Shown: one piece after another, positions 31,620 to 42,476 of the stretch
How positions within the stretch are numbered: the stretch's first letter is position 1
Layout: every line of letters starts with the position of its first letter
From: Tricholoma matsutake
Lineage: Eukaryota; Basidiomycota; Agaricomycetes; Agaricales; Tricholomataceae
Assembly: GCA_026075535.2 (NCBI GenBank)
Contig: AP026538.1
Location: forward strand, 5,332,001 to 5,396,000
Direction of reading: 5' to 3'
Length of the DNA stretch: 64,000 nt
Made by a program: the position numbers and the translations under genes
Notes under the pieces: generated by a model
The model's database searches: none
What the model was told of the DNA's origin: nothing
What the model saw: only the letters and a program-made list of their open reading frames with translations

Positions 31620-34165
31620 CAAAAAAATCCCCCTGACCCCTGATGCCCCATCATTGTGTCCCCATCAGCCCATTGTCCCATTGTGGCCCCATTGTTGTCC
31701 CTGTCCCCATTGTCCCATTGTCATTGTCCCTGTTGTCCCCATTGTCATTGTTGGTGCCTGCACCATTCTTGCACCCCTCATACACCCTGCTCGCAGTTGC
31801 TTGCAGCAGTGTACCATCCCCCCCCTCTCCCTTGTTGTCCTCGCCACTGCCATTGTTGTCCCCTTGTCCTCCACTTTGTCATCTCCCCATCCTCATTGTT
31901 GTCCGTTGTGCCCCTTGGTGTCAGTGTTGTTGGTGTCCTGTGTTGTCATCCCCTTATCATCCCATCATGGCAGGTGGCCTCATCATCCTGCCATCATTGT
32001 TGTCCCCCATTGTTGTCCCCCTCTCCCATTGTCCTCCCCTCCCATTGTTCCCCCTTCCTGTTGTTCCCCCCTCCTGTTGTTCTCCCCTCTCATCATTCCC
32101 CCCTCTTGTCATCCTCCCCCTCCCACCAGTTTGTTGTCAAGCACCCATGATCACCCTGTGAGCAGGGGCTCACAGCAGTAGGTGGCGGGTGGTGGCTCGG
32201 GGTCGTTATTGTCATAGTTAGTAACTAAAAAGTTTGTTAGTAAAAACAAATGAAATGAGAAGAAAAAAAACATACCAGCGGCCCAAGACTGATGATGTCT
32301 CTTGGGCCTTTTTTTTGGTTTGCCTCATCGATCCCCCCTCTCCCTGTGTCCTGTTGTCATTGTTGTTGTTGTCCCCTGTTGTCGCTCCCCAGTTGTCATT
32401 GTTGTTGTCCCATCCTCGTCCTTGTTGTTCCCCTGTCCCTCTCCTCCTTCTCATGCCTGCATTGCATTGGCATGCCGCTGTCATTGTTGCTGTCCTCCCC
32501 CATCGTTTGCTCATGCCATCCCAGTGTTTTTGTTCCCCCTTGTCGTCCTGTCGTCATCGTCATCAATGTACCTAAAAGGTTTGTTAGTAAAAAAAGAATA
32601 GAATGAGAAAGAAAAAAAAAACATACTGTGGCCCAAGAGACATCAACGTGTTGATAGGTTGTCTCCTCAGCTCAAAGGCTGATTCACCATTACAACCACA
32701 TTCTAATTACATCAGCTAACTCCCATGAGGTCCCAGAAGCAGTGCAACCACTCCCGACCAAGTCTACTGAGCATGATATCATATCGACTGCATTGATCAT
32801 ACTTAGAAATCACATCGCACAACCTTAGGACTACCCTGAAAGCCCCTAAGATCCCTCTAAATGACCATCGAACATCCCCGATCAACTTCAAATGGCCGCG
32901 ACTGCAATCAAACATTGTCAACCATCATTGAGCATTATCAATCAATATCGAGAGACTACGAGTGACATCGGGCGCTGCATTTGTTATCTATAATGTGGAA
33001 GACCATGCACCAGGGAGTATTCCAACTCGTGCTCAAACCTGCTGATAGTTGGTCAGCCTCATTCCAACTCCCTGTCACGTACAGAACCCGCTGGATGGAT
33101 TATTGCGAGACTTAGTGCAGTTTATACACAAAGGACAGTCTCTTTTAGTTCTTTCCCTTTATTACTCTTTCATCATAAGATATATATCTTTCTTGTTTGG
33201 ATTCCAGTCTCCTTTTTGGCCTTGTGCCTTAACTCATATCTTTTGCCTCATGTTCTACACATGTTTCTCATTCCATTTTAGGAAGTTTCTTTAAAACATA
33301 TAAAACTCTGGAGTATCTACTTGGAAATACAAGAAATCATCTTCACCTATCGTCTCGTATACAGTTCTAAGCATCTGATCAACTTTCTAAAACTATCTAA
33401 GTCTCTATGGGTTTTCTCGATCAACAATAAACCTCTGCAATCATTGCATCCTCGATCCTCCTTTGATCCTCTTGTCCCTTCTGCTAGTAGCCAGTCCAAC
33501 ACTTCATAGCCTTTGTATACTATTGACCTATCGAAAGGTCCTTGGAATTCACATATTGACCATTGACAATATAACGTGTTCGCCGTCGATCTCGTCGACT
33601 GTCCTCAATATTGATCGATACCCCATTGGACCGCATCAAATACCTTCATCTCCTATAGCACTACCTTTGCAACTAGTACCAACTAGTTATCTACCCATCG
33701 GTTGGACCACGAACATTTGGAATGACTTGCACCCTTCCTCTGACTCATTGCAAATATCATTGGTTGCCTCATCGGCTGCTTTGGTGGTTTTCCTGGGTTG
33801 AGTTTCATCAGCATCAACGATGTCTCTTGGGCCCTTTTTGCATTCAGTTTGTCTTTGTCTTGTCATTGCGTTGGCATCTTGTCATTGCCATTTGTGTTGT
33901 TTTGGAGTTGCACCCATTCCCACCCCACGAGCAGTTGCTTGCAGCAGTGGTTCATGGGTGGTGGCTGTGTTGGTCATCATTGTGTTTTTGGGCCGTGGTG
34001 TCATTAGAGATTAAAATAAAACCTATCATTCATGAAAAATGAGTCAGTTATAACAAAACAACAAAGAACATTTTAAAAAAACATACCAGTAAATGAAAAT
34101 GAACGCGAAAGAAAAAAAACTTACCTGTGGTCCAAGTGATGTCAATGACATCTCTTGGGCCTCGT
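31620..34165 (-). repeat. HIC element, minus copy, interrupted by a 1.16-kb insertion
   Basis: Minus-strand cassettes lie at 34129-34161 (foldback CCAAGTGATGTC / GACATCTCTTGG, followed on minus by AGGTAAGT), at 33820-33831 + 32632-32648 (a foldback split by an insertion) and at 32280-32308. The 31640-32200 body is low-complexity GTT/GTC/CCC with the ~25-bp hairpins (for example near 31785 and 32155). ORFs of 160-200 codons over 31567-32181 are Pro/Ser/Cys/His low complexity and not credible proteins. Confidence 0.6.
32649..33811 (+). repeat. Solo-LTR-like insertion in the loop of an HIC foldback
   Basis: 1163 bp flanked by CATCAACG at 32641-32648 and 33812-33819. Starts TGTTGATAGGTTG and ends GGGTTGAGTTTCATCAG, matching the ends of the repeats at 3564-7612 and 5434-6848. 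A TATAAAAC box lies near 33300. Removing it recreates an uninterrupted foldback with 14-bp arms beginning GGCCCAAGAGACAT. Either an LTR with unusual duplication length or another element class. Confidence 0.6.
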
Positions 34166-34439
34166 TTTAGGAGCGGGCAGGGGAGTGGTGGTGGTAGTGG
34201 TGCAAGTGGTGAGTGGTATGGTGGTGGTAGAGGCGGTAGGAGGGAGGCAGCACCATCCGCTGCAAACATTGGAAGAGAAAGAAAGGGCATGTGAATATGT
34301 GAGAACCTGGTTGATATTGCATGTGAAGTTGATGTGTTGGGTATGTTGGATATAGATATGTAGCCCAGATGTGTCATGTGACTGATTGCATGAGGGCAGG
34401 TAGGGATAACTTAACTCTTCCACAATGCAGATGACAACA

Positions 34440-34930
34440 AAATGAAATTCAGCCTCTTGTGGTATGAAATATTATCTGAGATTCCCTGCAAAAAACATTC
34501 TTTAGGGCATGAAATATAAACAGTCAATTCATTCTTTAATGGATGAAACCTACCTTCTACTAAAGCATCTTATAATGGTATGAAGTTTCTATTCTATCTC
34601 AGGCTGAAAAACACACTCTGTGATCCACACCTTTGAGGCAGGAAATATTATCCCATAAATTGTTGAAAAACTTGATGAAAATTCATATGTTAGATGGTTG
34701 AAAATCCATACCCTCATCTTGGATTAAAATCACCCCCTGCTTTTCATCCCCTTGTAAAATGAAATTTCATTCCATTAGGTTATGAAAATTTTGTAAGGTA
34801 ACACATATGAACTCCATCCCTTGGATGGCTGAAATATATGGGATGAAAATTCATCCCAAATTCATCCACCCCGAATTCAGCCATTTATGTTAGGAAATTC
34901 ACATTTTAGCACTTAAATGGCTGAAAACCC
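34440..34930. repeat. Diverged array with ATGAAA/TTTCAT motifs (second)
   Basis: Repeats around GAAATTTCAT, GGGATGAAAATTCATCCC and GGCTGAA. They resemble 31150-31560 in composition and motif and lie on the other side of the HIC element. Confidence 0.4.
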
Positions 34931-35527
34931 TACCATGCCAGGTCCACAGTGCATCCTTTGCTGTCCCCGTTACTACTTGTAGTAGGGCAAGGAAAACAAA
35001 CACTGTGAGCTCTCTGATAGCCCTGACTTGTCTCACCCATGATGTAACTAACTCTGTGTCGCTACCCACCACAACTTCCATTGTGACATACAACATGCAT
35101 ACATCCCCTCCGAGTCACTCCACATCCATTGTCTTGAGCAACAGGCATACATCCAGCCTTACATCTGATGCTGACCTTACCCCCATTGTCAACAACATTG
35201 TCTTGAACAACATACTTACATCCAGCCTTATGACCAATGGTGGCCTTATACCCATTGTTATAAACGGCTGCCTCCATACCACCATCATCATAAACAACCC
35301 CACTCCATCCACCCCTTCCATGCTCTCCAATCCTCCCTCATCACCTCCACCTCATGAATCATCACTGCCAGCTGACCATTCTCCCATAACCAGACCCCAA
35401 CATTGACAGGATTCTACATCCTCTGCAGACAAATACTATGTTGTTACACTAACAAAATCCATGGCGTCCACCTCATCTACTGCCATCCTCAGCCTCAATA
35501 ACAGCAAGCATAGTCTCTGCCAGAGCC

Positions 35528-36191
35528 ATGACACCTGAACTGCTGCACCAGTTTGAACATCATGCACATGGGTATCTTCAGAATAAGGATGGTCTCAAGG
35601 CCAAGAAGTATGTTGAGAACATTGTCTATTCCTTCAAGGACCCATTGTTCTCCAATTGGTACCAGTCTCAACATGAACTTTTGTCTACCCTATCCTTCAC
35701 TGACTTCATGGCAAAGGTATGTGCTTGTTGGTTGCCTAAACACTGGCAACAGGATTTAGCCTGAAAGGTTCACTCAACTAAGCAAAACAAAACTCCATTC
35801 TTAGACTTTATTGACTCCCTCCACCAAGACAACCTTTTATTGAAAGGCTCTCAATTCCACCTCTCCCCTCTTCAGCTTCATGTGCAAATTGAGTTGAACA
35901 TCTCCCCAGAGTTTTCTGCCACATTCAATTGGTGGGAAGACAACCACAAATCCTCCCAATGAATCAGAAAAGGAGAATGATGCACCTGCTGACCCAGAGA
36001 CTGCTGGTGCTGGTGCTGCTGCTGCTGGCATCATAAAGTTGGTGTCAGACACTTTGAAGGCTGAGACAAAGCTTCTGTCCTTTGTTAATACTCTAACAAA
36101 GCTGGATCAGAAGCTGATCAAGGACCACAACACCCATAAATGTGATGCCAAAGAGGCTGCTAGAAGCCTCAAATGGTCTGGCTCCAGCATT
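35528..36191 (+). pseudogene. Retrotransposon gag-like relic, cut by the LTR element
   Basis: Plus strand reads MTPELLHQFEHHAHGYLQNK, KKYVENIVYSFKDPLFSNWY, LSFTDFMAKVCACWLPKHWQ and, after a stop, DFIDSLHQDNLLLKGSQFHL. The 'MTPELLxxFEHHxxxYF...K...W...FMxxxR..WLPxDW...' pattern is a gag-like protein common in agaricomycete retroelements. Frames break at 35762 and again near 35950. A Glu/Ala-rich tail continues to the insertion point of the chromovirus at 36191. No polymerase was recognised across the junction at 44273. Confidence 0.55.
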
Positions 36192-36812
36192 TGTTAAGGG
36201 CGAAGCCTCAACCACTCGATCTAGTCGATGTCGTTTGATGAGGTGCCCCCCCGATGAGTCATTCTGCACTAGTCTTACTTGGAGCATCCGACGTAAGAGA
36301 GATAGTGCACTCTAGCAGGCCTTCTGTGTAGAGTCATTCAGGTTCACACACTAAGGGGCTTCCTTAGTGGTTTCGAGTAAGTTCATGAGTTCACAAGTTA
36401 AGGCTGTAGATTGCCTAGATCTAAACTAAGGACATCCCTACTATGAGTTGCAGTACTTATACTACGAGGGAGGTCCTTATCATCCAATCGGAAGATAGAT
36501 GCATATCAAGTAAGAATAGAAACAATAGACCTCATGCCTTGCATGAGGCATCCGATGTCATGGAGTGCTGCAGTGCAGCATGTCAGGGGGCTGTCGTATC
36601 ACAGCATGTGTGGGAGTGGGTTCAGGTGCATGGAGTCACCATGCATCAAGGGTGCCTTCCACGGGAAGGGGATCGAATGCATGCAGTCGGCATGCATTGT
36701 GTGTGTGTCTGATGTCAAGGACATGCCCTAGGCATGAATCAAGGGGTGCCTCCTGTCTGGAGGGGATCGTCGGGTGCATCAGGTTCCATGAGTTATAAGG
36801 AAAATTGTAACA
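36192..36812 (-). repeat. 3' LTR of the chromovirus
   Basis: 621 bp, TG...CA in RNA sense. On its inner side at 36813-36825 the minus strand reads AGCAAGGGGGTAA, the polypurine tract that primes plus-strand synthesis. A GGCTT-loop hairpin lies at 36349-36369. It differs from the other LTR mostly by transitions, many at CpG. Confidence 0.9.
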
Positions 36813-37993
36813 TTACCCCCTTGCTATGGTCAAAAGTTCCACACTTCGACCTAAATCTTTGTCTCTCCTTTGTGGTCTGATCGGGCATGGTCTGGTTATG
36901 TGGGTGGGTTGGGGTTGAGGGGTACGATGGAGGAATAATTCATGTCTGAACTCGGACCATGATCGGGTTCTTTGGGTTCACACTGCCCTAGGTAGCGGTG
37001 TCAAGGAGTCGTTGGTATCATTGAAAGGGGGTCGTTGCAGGATGGCGAATTCAATGTCTGCAATCGGGGGTTCGGGTTCTGTTCAGAAGATGGCGTAGAG
37101 GCAGAAAGCAAAGGTTAGGGCTGCCGCTGCAGCCAGGGTTGTGCCAACGATGATGGCGAGGATCGTAATCCCTGTGAGCATGGGTATGTCTTGTCATGCT
37201 ATCGTCTTGAGCTCTGCCTTTTAAATCCTTCCATATGGCTCCCCTGTCATGTTTCCCATTGTGTCGTCATCAAAATCATCGCATCCAGAGTTAAAGAAGA
37301 GCCGCTGTCTTTGTTCGGCTTCTCCTTCATTGGTCTCTCGATCTTTTCGAGGTTTCTCCAGGCAGTTCATCCTATAGTGTCCGGGGCCTCGCTGTTTGCA
37401 ATACTTGCAAATATATCATGGGCAAATCAGGCCAAAATGGCCTATCTCTTGGCAGATGAAACATCTGGCATGTCTCATGTGTGGGGGGACCAAGGCGGTT
37501 GGGTGGTTTTCAGTTCAGGTTTGGGGGTGGTTAGATCAATTACTTCAGGTGCCCTAGGCACGATCTTCGGGTTCTTCATAGAATGGGAGGAGTCTCCAGA
37601 GGGAGATCGTCATTCATCTCTGTTGCTCCGCTCGCTGAATGGCGAGGGCGAGGTCGGTGGTCATCTGTACCGATCTAAGGGGGTGTGAGGTCTCTCCTCA
37701 GTCATTCTCGGTCTGTCTGACCGTGGTGCAATCATCTCCTGGATCGTCTGTTTGATCCCCAGGGCAGCTGCATCGTTCATTGCTTCTTCTAGATTTCGTT
37801 CCATCTGCTCGATAGTGCTAGCATAGTAGAAGCACATCCTGGCCAGATGGTATCTTGGTGGATTGTGGGCGAGGTGAACATGAAGGGCATCAGCATTCAA
37901 TTGGTTTCATAGGTAGTCTCGGGTGAATCATCGTTCGGCAGGCATATTGGGGAGTGTCGTTGTGGGAAGAAGGAGGGGGTTCTTGGGTTCTCA

Positions 37994-38770
37994 TCAGAGA
38001 TGGTACCTCTTCTTATATGCCGTCAGGATCTCGGGGGCATTCTTCAGGTTCGATTCAGGTTCCCATGTGTTTTCGGATGTCGGGTAGTCAACCCATTTCA
38101 CAAGGTAATGGCGTGTCTTGCTGTGCTTCTTGTGTGCGATGATCGCTTCCACCTCATATTCGTTTTCTCCTTCCACAAGGTCGGGTGGTGGAGTCAGGAA
38201 GTTTTGCCCATGAGTGTCGTTCTCATGGTATTGCGTGAGTAAAGCCGCATGGAATACCGGGTGGATCTTCCATCCCAGTGGCAGTTTCAATCGGTATGTC
38301 GTTCTCAACAAGGCATCTTCAATCATGAAGGGCCCTTCTTGTTTTGGCACCAGTTTTCTCATTGGGTAGCCAATCTTCAGGTTCTTGGAGTCAAGCCATA
38401 CTTGTTCTCCGACCTTGAACAGTTCATATCGCCCTTTCGTTCGGGCAGCCATAGCCTGTCTGGCTAGTTCGTGTGCGGCAAGAGCTTCCCTCCTCGCAGA
38501 GAGAAGCTCTTGGATTCTCTGTTCGGCGGCCAGCACATTCGTTTTTTTGTAAGGGGTGGGGATAGTGCATGGTTGATATCCCATCATCAAGTAAAACAGC
38601 GAGTGTTTTACTGCAGAGTGCGTCTTCTGGTTGTGCGCAAATTCTGCTGTTGGGAGATAACGCTCCCAATCTTCGGGTTTGTTCAAACAGAACATGCGGA
38701 GGTAAACCTCTAGCTCTTGGTTTACTCGCTCTGTTTCTCCGTCGGTCTGGTGGTGATAGGCAGTGCTCAT
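37994..38770 (-). CDS. Chromovirus integrase C-terminal half and chromodomain
   Basis: Continuous frame of 258 codons, the last part of pol. It begins with STAYHHQTDGETERVNQELE, which carries the third catalytic residue (Glu) of the integrase core; the family usually has HPQTDG. A GPY/F-like region follows (GYPMRKLVPKQEGPFMIEDA; YRLKLPLGWKIHPVFHAALL). The C-terminus is a chromodomain, EYEVEAIIAHK then RHYLVKWVDYPTSENTWEPE, with the aromatic cage positions (Tyr, Trp, Trp) present. Chromodomains of this class direct integration to modified-histone chromatin. Separated from the preceding pol segment only by TGA at a conserved Arg. Confidence 0.9.
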   Translation of the reverse strand: MSTAYHHQTDGETERVNQELEVYLRMFCLNKPEDWERYLPTAEFAHNQKTHSAVKHSLFYLMMGYQPCTIPTPYKKTNVLAAEQRIQELLSARREALAAHELARQAMAARTKGRYELFKVGEQVWLDSKNLKIGYPMRKLVPKQEGPFMIEDALLRTTYRLKLPLGWKIHPVFHAALLTQYHENDTHGQNFLTPPPDLVEGENEYEVEAIIAHKKHSKTRHYLVKWVDYPTSENTWEPESNLKNAPEILTAYKKRYHL

Positions 38771-38791
38771 GGATAGCTTAATCCTGAGCAG

Positions 38792-39334
38792 TCATCTGAG
38801 TTCTCGGAAGAGTTTGGACATGAATCGAGGGTCTCTGTCTGAGATGATTCTTCCGGGGAGTCCAAATCTGGTGTACACATGGCATAGGTAAAGGTCTGCG
38901 GCGCCAAGTGTGTCAATCATCTTTGCGCAAGGGATAAAAATTACCCCCTTCATAAGACCATGGTCTACCATGACCATGATTGAGTCAAATCTGTTTATCA
39001 CGGGCAAGTCCATGATAAAATCTGTCGTTACCAGCTTGAATGGTCTGCTGGCGTTGGATGATATCAGTGTCGGCAGTGGGGTCAGTGGGTGTGTATTCAG
39101 TTTCATTTGCTGGCACTTTGCACAGTCTTCAACATACTTCTTGATGAAGTTGGCCATTCCTGGCCACCAGTAGTCTTGTCGGATCAGTTTGATCATCTGC
39201 CATTGTCCAGGGTGTCCTGTCATGATGCTATCATGGTATTTTCGTATGATTGCTTGGCGGAGGGTTTTGTCCTGTGGCACGTAGCATCTGTCTTTGAAAA
39301 AGAGCAGGCCATCTTCGAATTTCCAGTCCTCCAA
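38792..39334 (-). pseudogene. Chromovirus integrase N-terminal half (HHCC and DD of the DDE core)
   Basis: Reads EDWKFEDGLLFFKDRCYVP, then the zinc-binding HHCC domain HDSIMTGHPGQWQMIKLIRQ ... DCAKCQQMKLN, then TTDFIMDLP (first Asp) and TRFGLPGRIISDRDPRFMSK (second Asp). It follows RNase H in the same frame and leads into the 37994-38770 segment after one TGA. Upstream, INDAL-stop-ALKN is another Arg to TGA change. Confidence 0.88.
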
Positions 39335-39619
39335 TGCAGACTTGATTGGGGGAGTTCCATTGTTTTTCAGGGCTCATAAAGCATCATTTATGAGGTCATC
39401 CTTCATTATCGCTGAGACCAGGGCTCCCTGGAGCTCAGTGTCAATCGTTTTGATGAACAGTTTGTCAGCGAGGATGGTCTTGTCCTCGTTATCGGTGTCT
39501 TCTTCGGCTATGTGATCTGCTCTCCTCGATAGGGCATCAGATTGTACCATCTGTGATCCGGGTACGTGTTGTAGCTTCAGGTCAAATTATGACAGGTAAA
39601 TGGCCCATCTAGCCTGTCA

Positions 39620-40810
39620 TCAGTTCAGTTTCTGTGGCTGATGGAAGTATGTCAGGTTCTTGTAATCGGATAATACCGTCACAGGGAATGGCGTCCCCTG
39701 TAGGTAGTGTCTCCATGTTTCTAGCGCTCGGATCACTCCCAGTAGTTCCCTGTCATATATCTTGTAATTTCTTTTGGCTTCATTGAAAGAATGCAAGATA
39801 TAGCCGCACGGGTGCCAGTCTCCATTGGCATCCTGTTGTCTGAGTACTGCGCCTGTCGCAAATTTTGAGGCGTCAGATTCCACCACAAATGGTTTCATTG
39901 CATCTGGCATCAGCAGTACTGGGGCTTCATTGAATTTCCTTTTTAGTGCATCAAACGACTGCTGGCAGTCATTTGTCCATTCGAATTTCTGGTTCTTCTT
40001 CGTTAAGTCATTCAGCGGTCTGGCCAGATCTGCGAAGTGTCCGATGAATCATCGATAGAAGTTTCTGAATCCTAGGAAGGATCTTACATCCTTCACTGTC
40101 CTTGGCGTGGGCCAGTCCTTGATCCCAGCCAGTTTTGTGTTGTCCATTGGAAGCTCATTGGGTCTGACGATCATGCCCAAGAACTCGACTTCCTGTACAT
40201 TGAATCTGCACTTCTCTACTTTCAGGTAGAGATCACATTGTCATAGTCATTTGAGGACCCTTTCAGTCCTTATCTGGTGTTCTTCTTCCATCTTCAAGAA
40301 GATCAGGATGTCGTCCATATAGATGACGAGCCATCCTTCATCTAGCATATCTCAGAAAAGATCGTTCATCATGGCCTGGAATGTTGCCGGTGAGTTGCAC
40401 AGCCCAAAGAACATCACCATTGGCTCAAATAGCCCTCAGTTAGTCTTGAATGCTGCCTTCCACTCATCTCCTTTCTTTATCCATACGTTATGATATCCCC
40501 ATCGAATATCAAGTTTCGTGAAAAATCTTGCTCCCTTCAGCTTGTCCAAGAGGTCTCCAATCAGTGGCAGGGGGTAGTTGTTCTGGATTGTTCCTTTGTT
40601 CAGATAGCGATAGTCTTGGCAAGGTCGTAGAGCATCGGAGTCCTTCTTCGACACAAAGAAGAACGGGGATGCCATGGGTGATTTCGATGGTTGGATGTAT
40701 CTTTTCTCCAGGTTTTCATCTAGAAACTCATTGAGTTTCTCTTGTTCTTTCGGCGTCAATGGGTAGACTTTACAATCCTTCGTTACAAAGCCTTCCTTCA
40801 GGTCAATCAC
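39620..40810 (-). pseudogene. Chromovirus reverse transcriptase and RNase H
   Basis: RT begins [20 protein letters not shown] and contains [56 protein letters not shown], and the catalytic YMDD box in WLVIYMDDILIF. RNase H follows, with [40 protein letters not shown] and VLSDYKNL (DEDD-type residues visible). The frame is the same throughout but TGAs occur after FKTN, in LF-stop-DML, in VLK-stop-L-stop-QC and in FYR-stop-FIGHF, all at arginines in relatives. Confidence 0.9.
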
Positions 40811-41542
40811 ATGATCCCACGGTCTTGATTCTGGGAATCATTTGGATGTGGCTTTCTCGAATACCTGTCTGTACTTCTGGTATTCCAGTGGCAGTAAATT
40901 GTCCAGGGTCCATTGGCTAGTCTCCTTTCCCTCCTCTTGCTCGTGCGCTAGTCGTTGGGATATGGATGTCTTTGCTCTGATCCATATGTCTGAGTTGAGT
41001 AGGTACTGTGGGGAGCCCTTGCCTTTCGTGAGCCTGCTGATTGTGTTCATTTTTCGGATGTATCTGTGTGTTGGTTCTCGATGTTCCTCTGTCAGGGGCA
41101 GTTCTATGGCTGGTTCAAATAGGCCGATGACTGGTTCACCTCGTGTGTATGCAATCAGTATTGAGTTGTCCTCAATTACATCTCATTCAGGGGTCAGTTC
41201 CATCGCTCATATTTCCATGCCAGTATCTGCCAGTAGTTCTTCATCGGGTACCTCTTCGACCTTTACCTGAGGGGGGGTCTCCCTGGGCATAGGTATTTCA
41301 GCGTTGATGGTACTGCAATCTGGAGTCCTATAATCGTGGGTTGGGGTAGTCTGTTGTTGAAGGTAGTTTATCCTGTTTCGTAGTGTCGTTTTTATGTTCC
41401 TTTTGCCAGTGCTTCCCTCCCCTGTGGAGGTTAGCAATTCCTTCATCCTTTGCACAATTCATTGTGCCTTGTTGCATTCCTTGTTTTTGCCCTTTTCCAG
41501 TTGCGTCTTCTTCTGGTTTTCTCGGGTCTTGGCAACAGCACA

Positions 41543-41983
41543 TCATGCTGCTTCAAGGCCTCTGGCTTGTTTAGGGGTGTTGCTGCTCCTGGTCTTTGCG
41601 ACAGCTATCTGGATGGAATTTAGTTCTTTTGCTTTCTTTTCTGAAAGCCTTTCTCTTGTTTTTGCCATGGCCAATCGGGCTTGGGCAAGGCTCCTTTCTT
41701 TTTCTTCGGTGAGCCTTTCTCTCGTCTTTGCCACGGCTAGTCGTACTTGGGCAAGGTTTCTCTCCTTCTCTTTGGAGAGTCTTTTTCTTGTTTTTGCCAT
41801 GGCCAATCTGGCTTGGGCAAGGCTCCTCTCTTTCTCTTCAGAGAGCCTCTGTCTTGTTTTGGCCACGATGTGTCGAATTCGTGCCAGTTTGTCGTTGGGT
41901 GCCTCCCTTTCAGTGTTGACCCTGGGAGCTTCAGGGTATTCGGGAGGGATCATTCGGCTCTTCTCGTCTTTTCCAAGATCCAT
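41543..41983 (-). CDS. Pol N-terminal 22-residue repeat (coiled-coil) segment
   Basis: Lies between protease and RT, in the RT frame. Five tandem 22-residue units of the type LAQARLAMAKTRERLSEEKE run from about residue 37 to the C-terminus, each aligned at VAKTR/MAKTR; a sixth (CAVAKTRE) follows the TGA at 41543. Highly charged and strongly helical, so a coiled coil or single alpha-helix is likely. The preceding N-terminal residues overlap the end of the protease ORF in another frame. I know no standard domain of Gypsy pol that looks like this. Further pol sequence of low similarity runs from 41540 to 40840. Confidence 0.65.
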   Translation of the reverse strand: MDLGKDEKSRMIPPEYPEAPRVNTEREAPNDKLARIRHIVAKTRQRLSEEKERSLAQARLAMAKTRKRLSKEKERNLAQVRLAVAKTRERLTEEKERSLAQARLAMAKTRERLSEKKAKELNSIQIAVAKTRSSNTPKQARGLEAA

Positions 41984-42426
41984 TGGATTTGAGCTCGTTG
42001 TTCTTCATCTCGGAACTCAAAGGTTCCCTTCTTCCAATCAATGATTGGGTTTATCTCCTGCAGCCATGGCAGGCCCAGGATTACCGATTCTTTGCCTAGT
42101 CCAGCGACTAGGTATTCCATTGGGTAGCTCCTTCCATTGATGTGGAGTCTTCCCTTCACACATCTGGTGATCGTTCCCTGCTTGTTCAGGGTCCCATCTA
42201 CATTTGTGGCCCAGATGGTGCAGCCTAAGGGATATGTTCTGATCCCTTCTCGTTCGATGAAGTTCGAGTCGATAAAGACTCCTCCTGCTCCAGAGTCAAG
42301 GAGCGCGTTCATTGCGATGTCTTTCCCATTGTCTGACTCAGCTACCTGAATAGACAGGCACATAGATTGTCTATTCATGGTAGCTAAGAGTACAGACCCT
42401 AGGGAGACTACAGCGGTGACTGGCAT
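41950..42426 (-). CDS. Chromovirus aspartic protease
   Basis: Retropepsin-type protease that would cleave Gag and Pol. The active-site motif ALLDSGAGGVFID is present once, as in dimeric retroviral-type proteases. The flap/strand region VIDW and the conserved VILGLPWLQEINPIIDWKKG block are typical of Gypsy elements. The frame opens upstream of the ATG (from about 42459) and overlaps gag if the gag TGA at 42477 is read as Arg. It is one frame (-1) from gag and one (-1) from pol. Confidence 0.85.
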   Translation of the reverse strand: MPVTAVVSLGSVLLATMNRQSMCLSIQVAESDNGKDIAMNALLDSGAGGVFIDSNFIEREGIRTYPLGCTIWATNVDGTLNKQGTITRCVKGRLHINGRSYPMEYLVAGLGKESVILGLPWLQEINPIIDWKKGTFEFRDEEQRAQIQWILEKTRRAE

Positions 42427-42476
42427 CGTATCAGGCTGCTGTTCTAAAAACCTGATTCCTCCAATAGGTTAAGGGC

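Noticed and set aside
31567..32181. Three overlapping Pro/Ser/Cys/His-rich ORFs of 164-204 codons
   Set aside because: All three frames are open because the sequence is low-complexity CCC/GTT/CAT repeat within an HIC element.
35005..35406. Thr/Ser/Pro-rich ORF of 133 codons
   Set aside because: Arises from imperfect repeats (ACATCCAGCCTTA-type); opposite frames are also open and no motif is visible.
38910..39173. Plus-strand ORFs across the chromovirus
   Set aside because: Antisense shadows of pol; no independent evidence.
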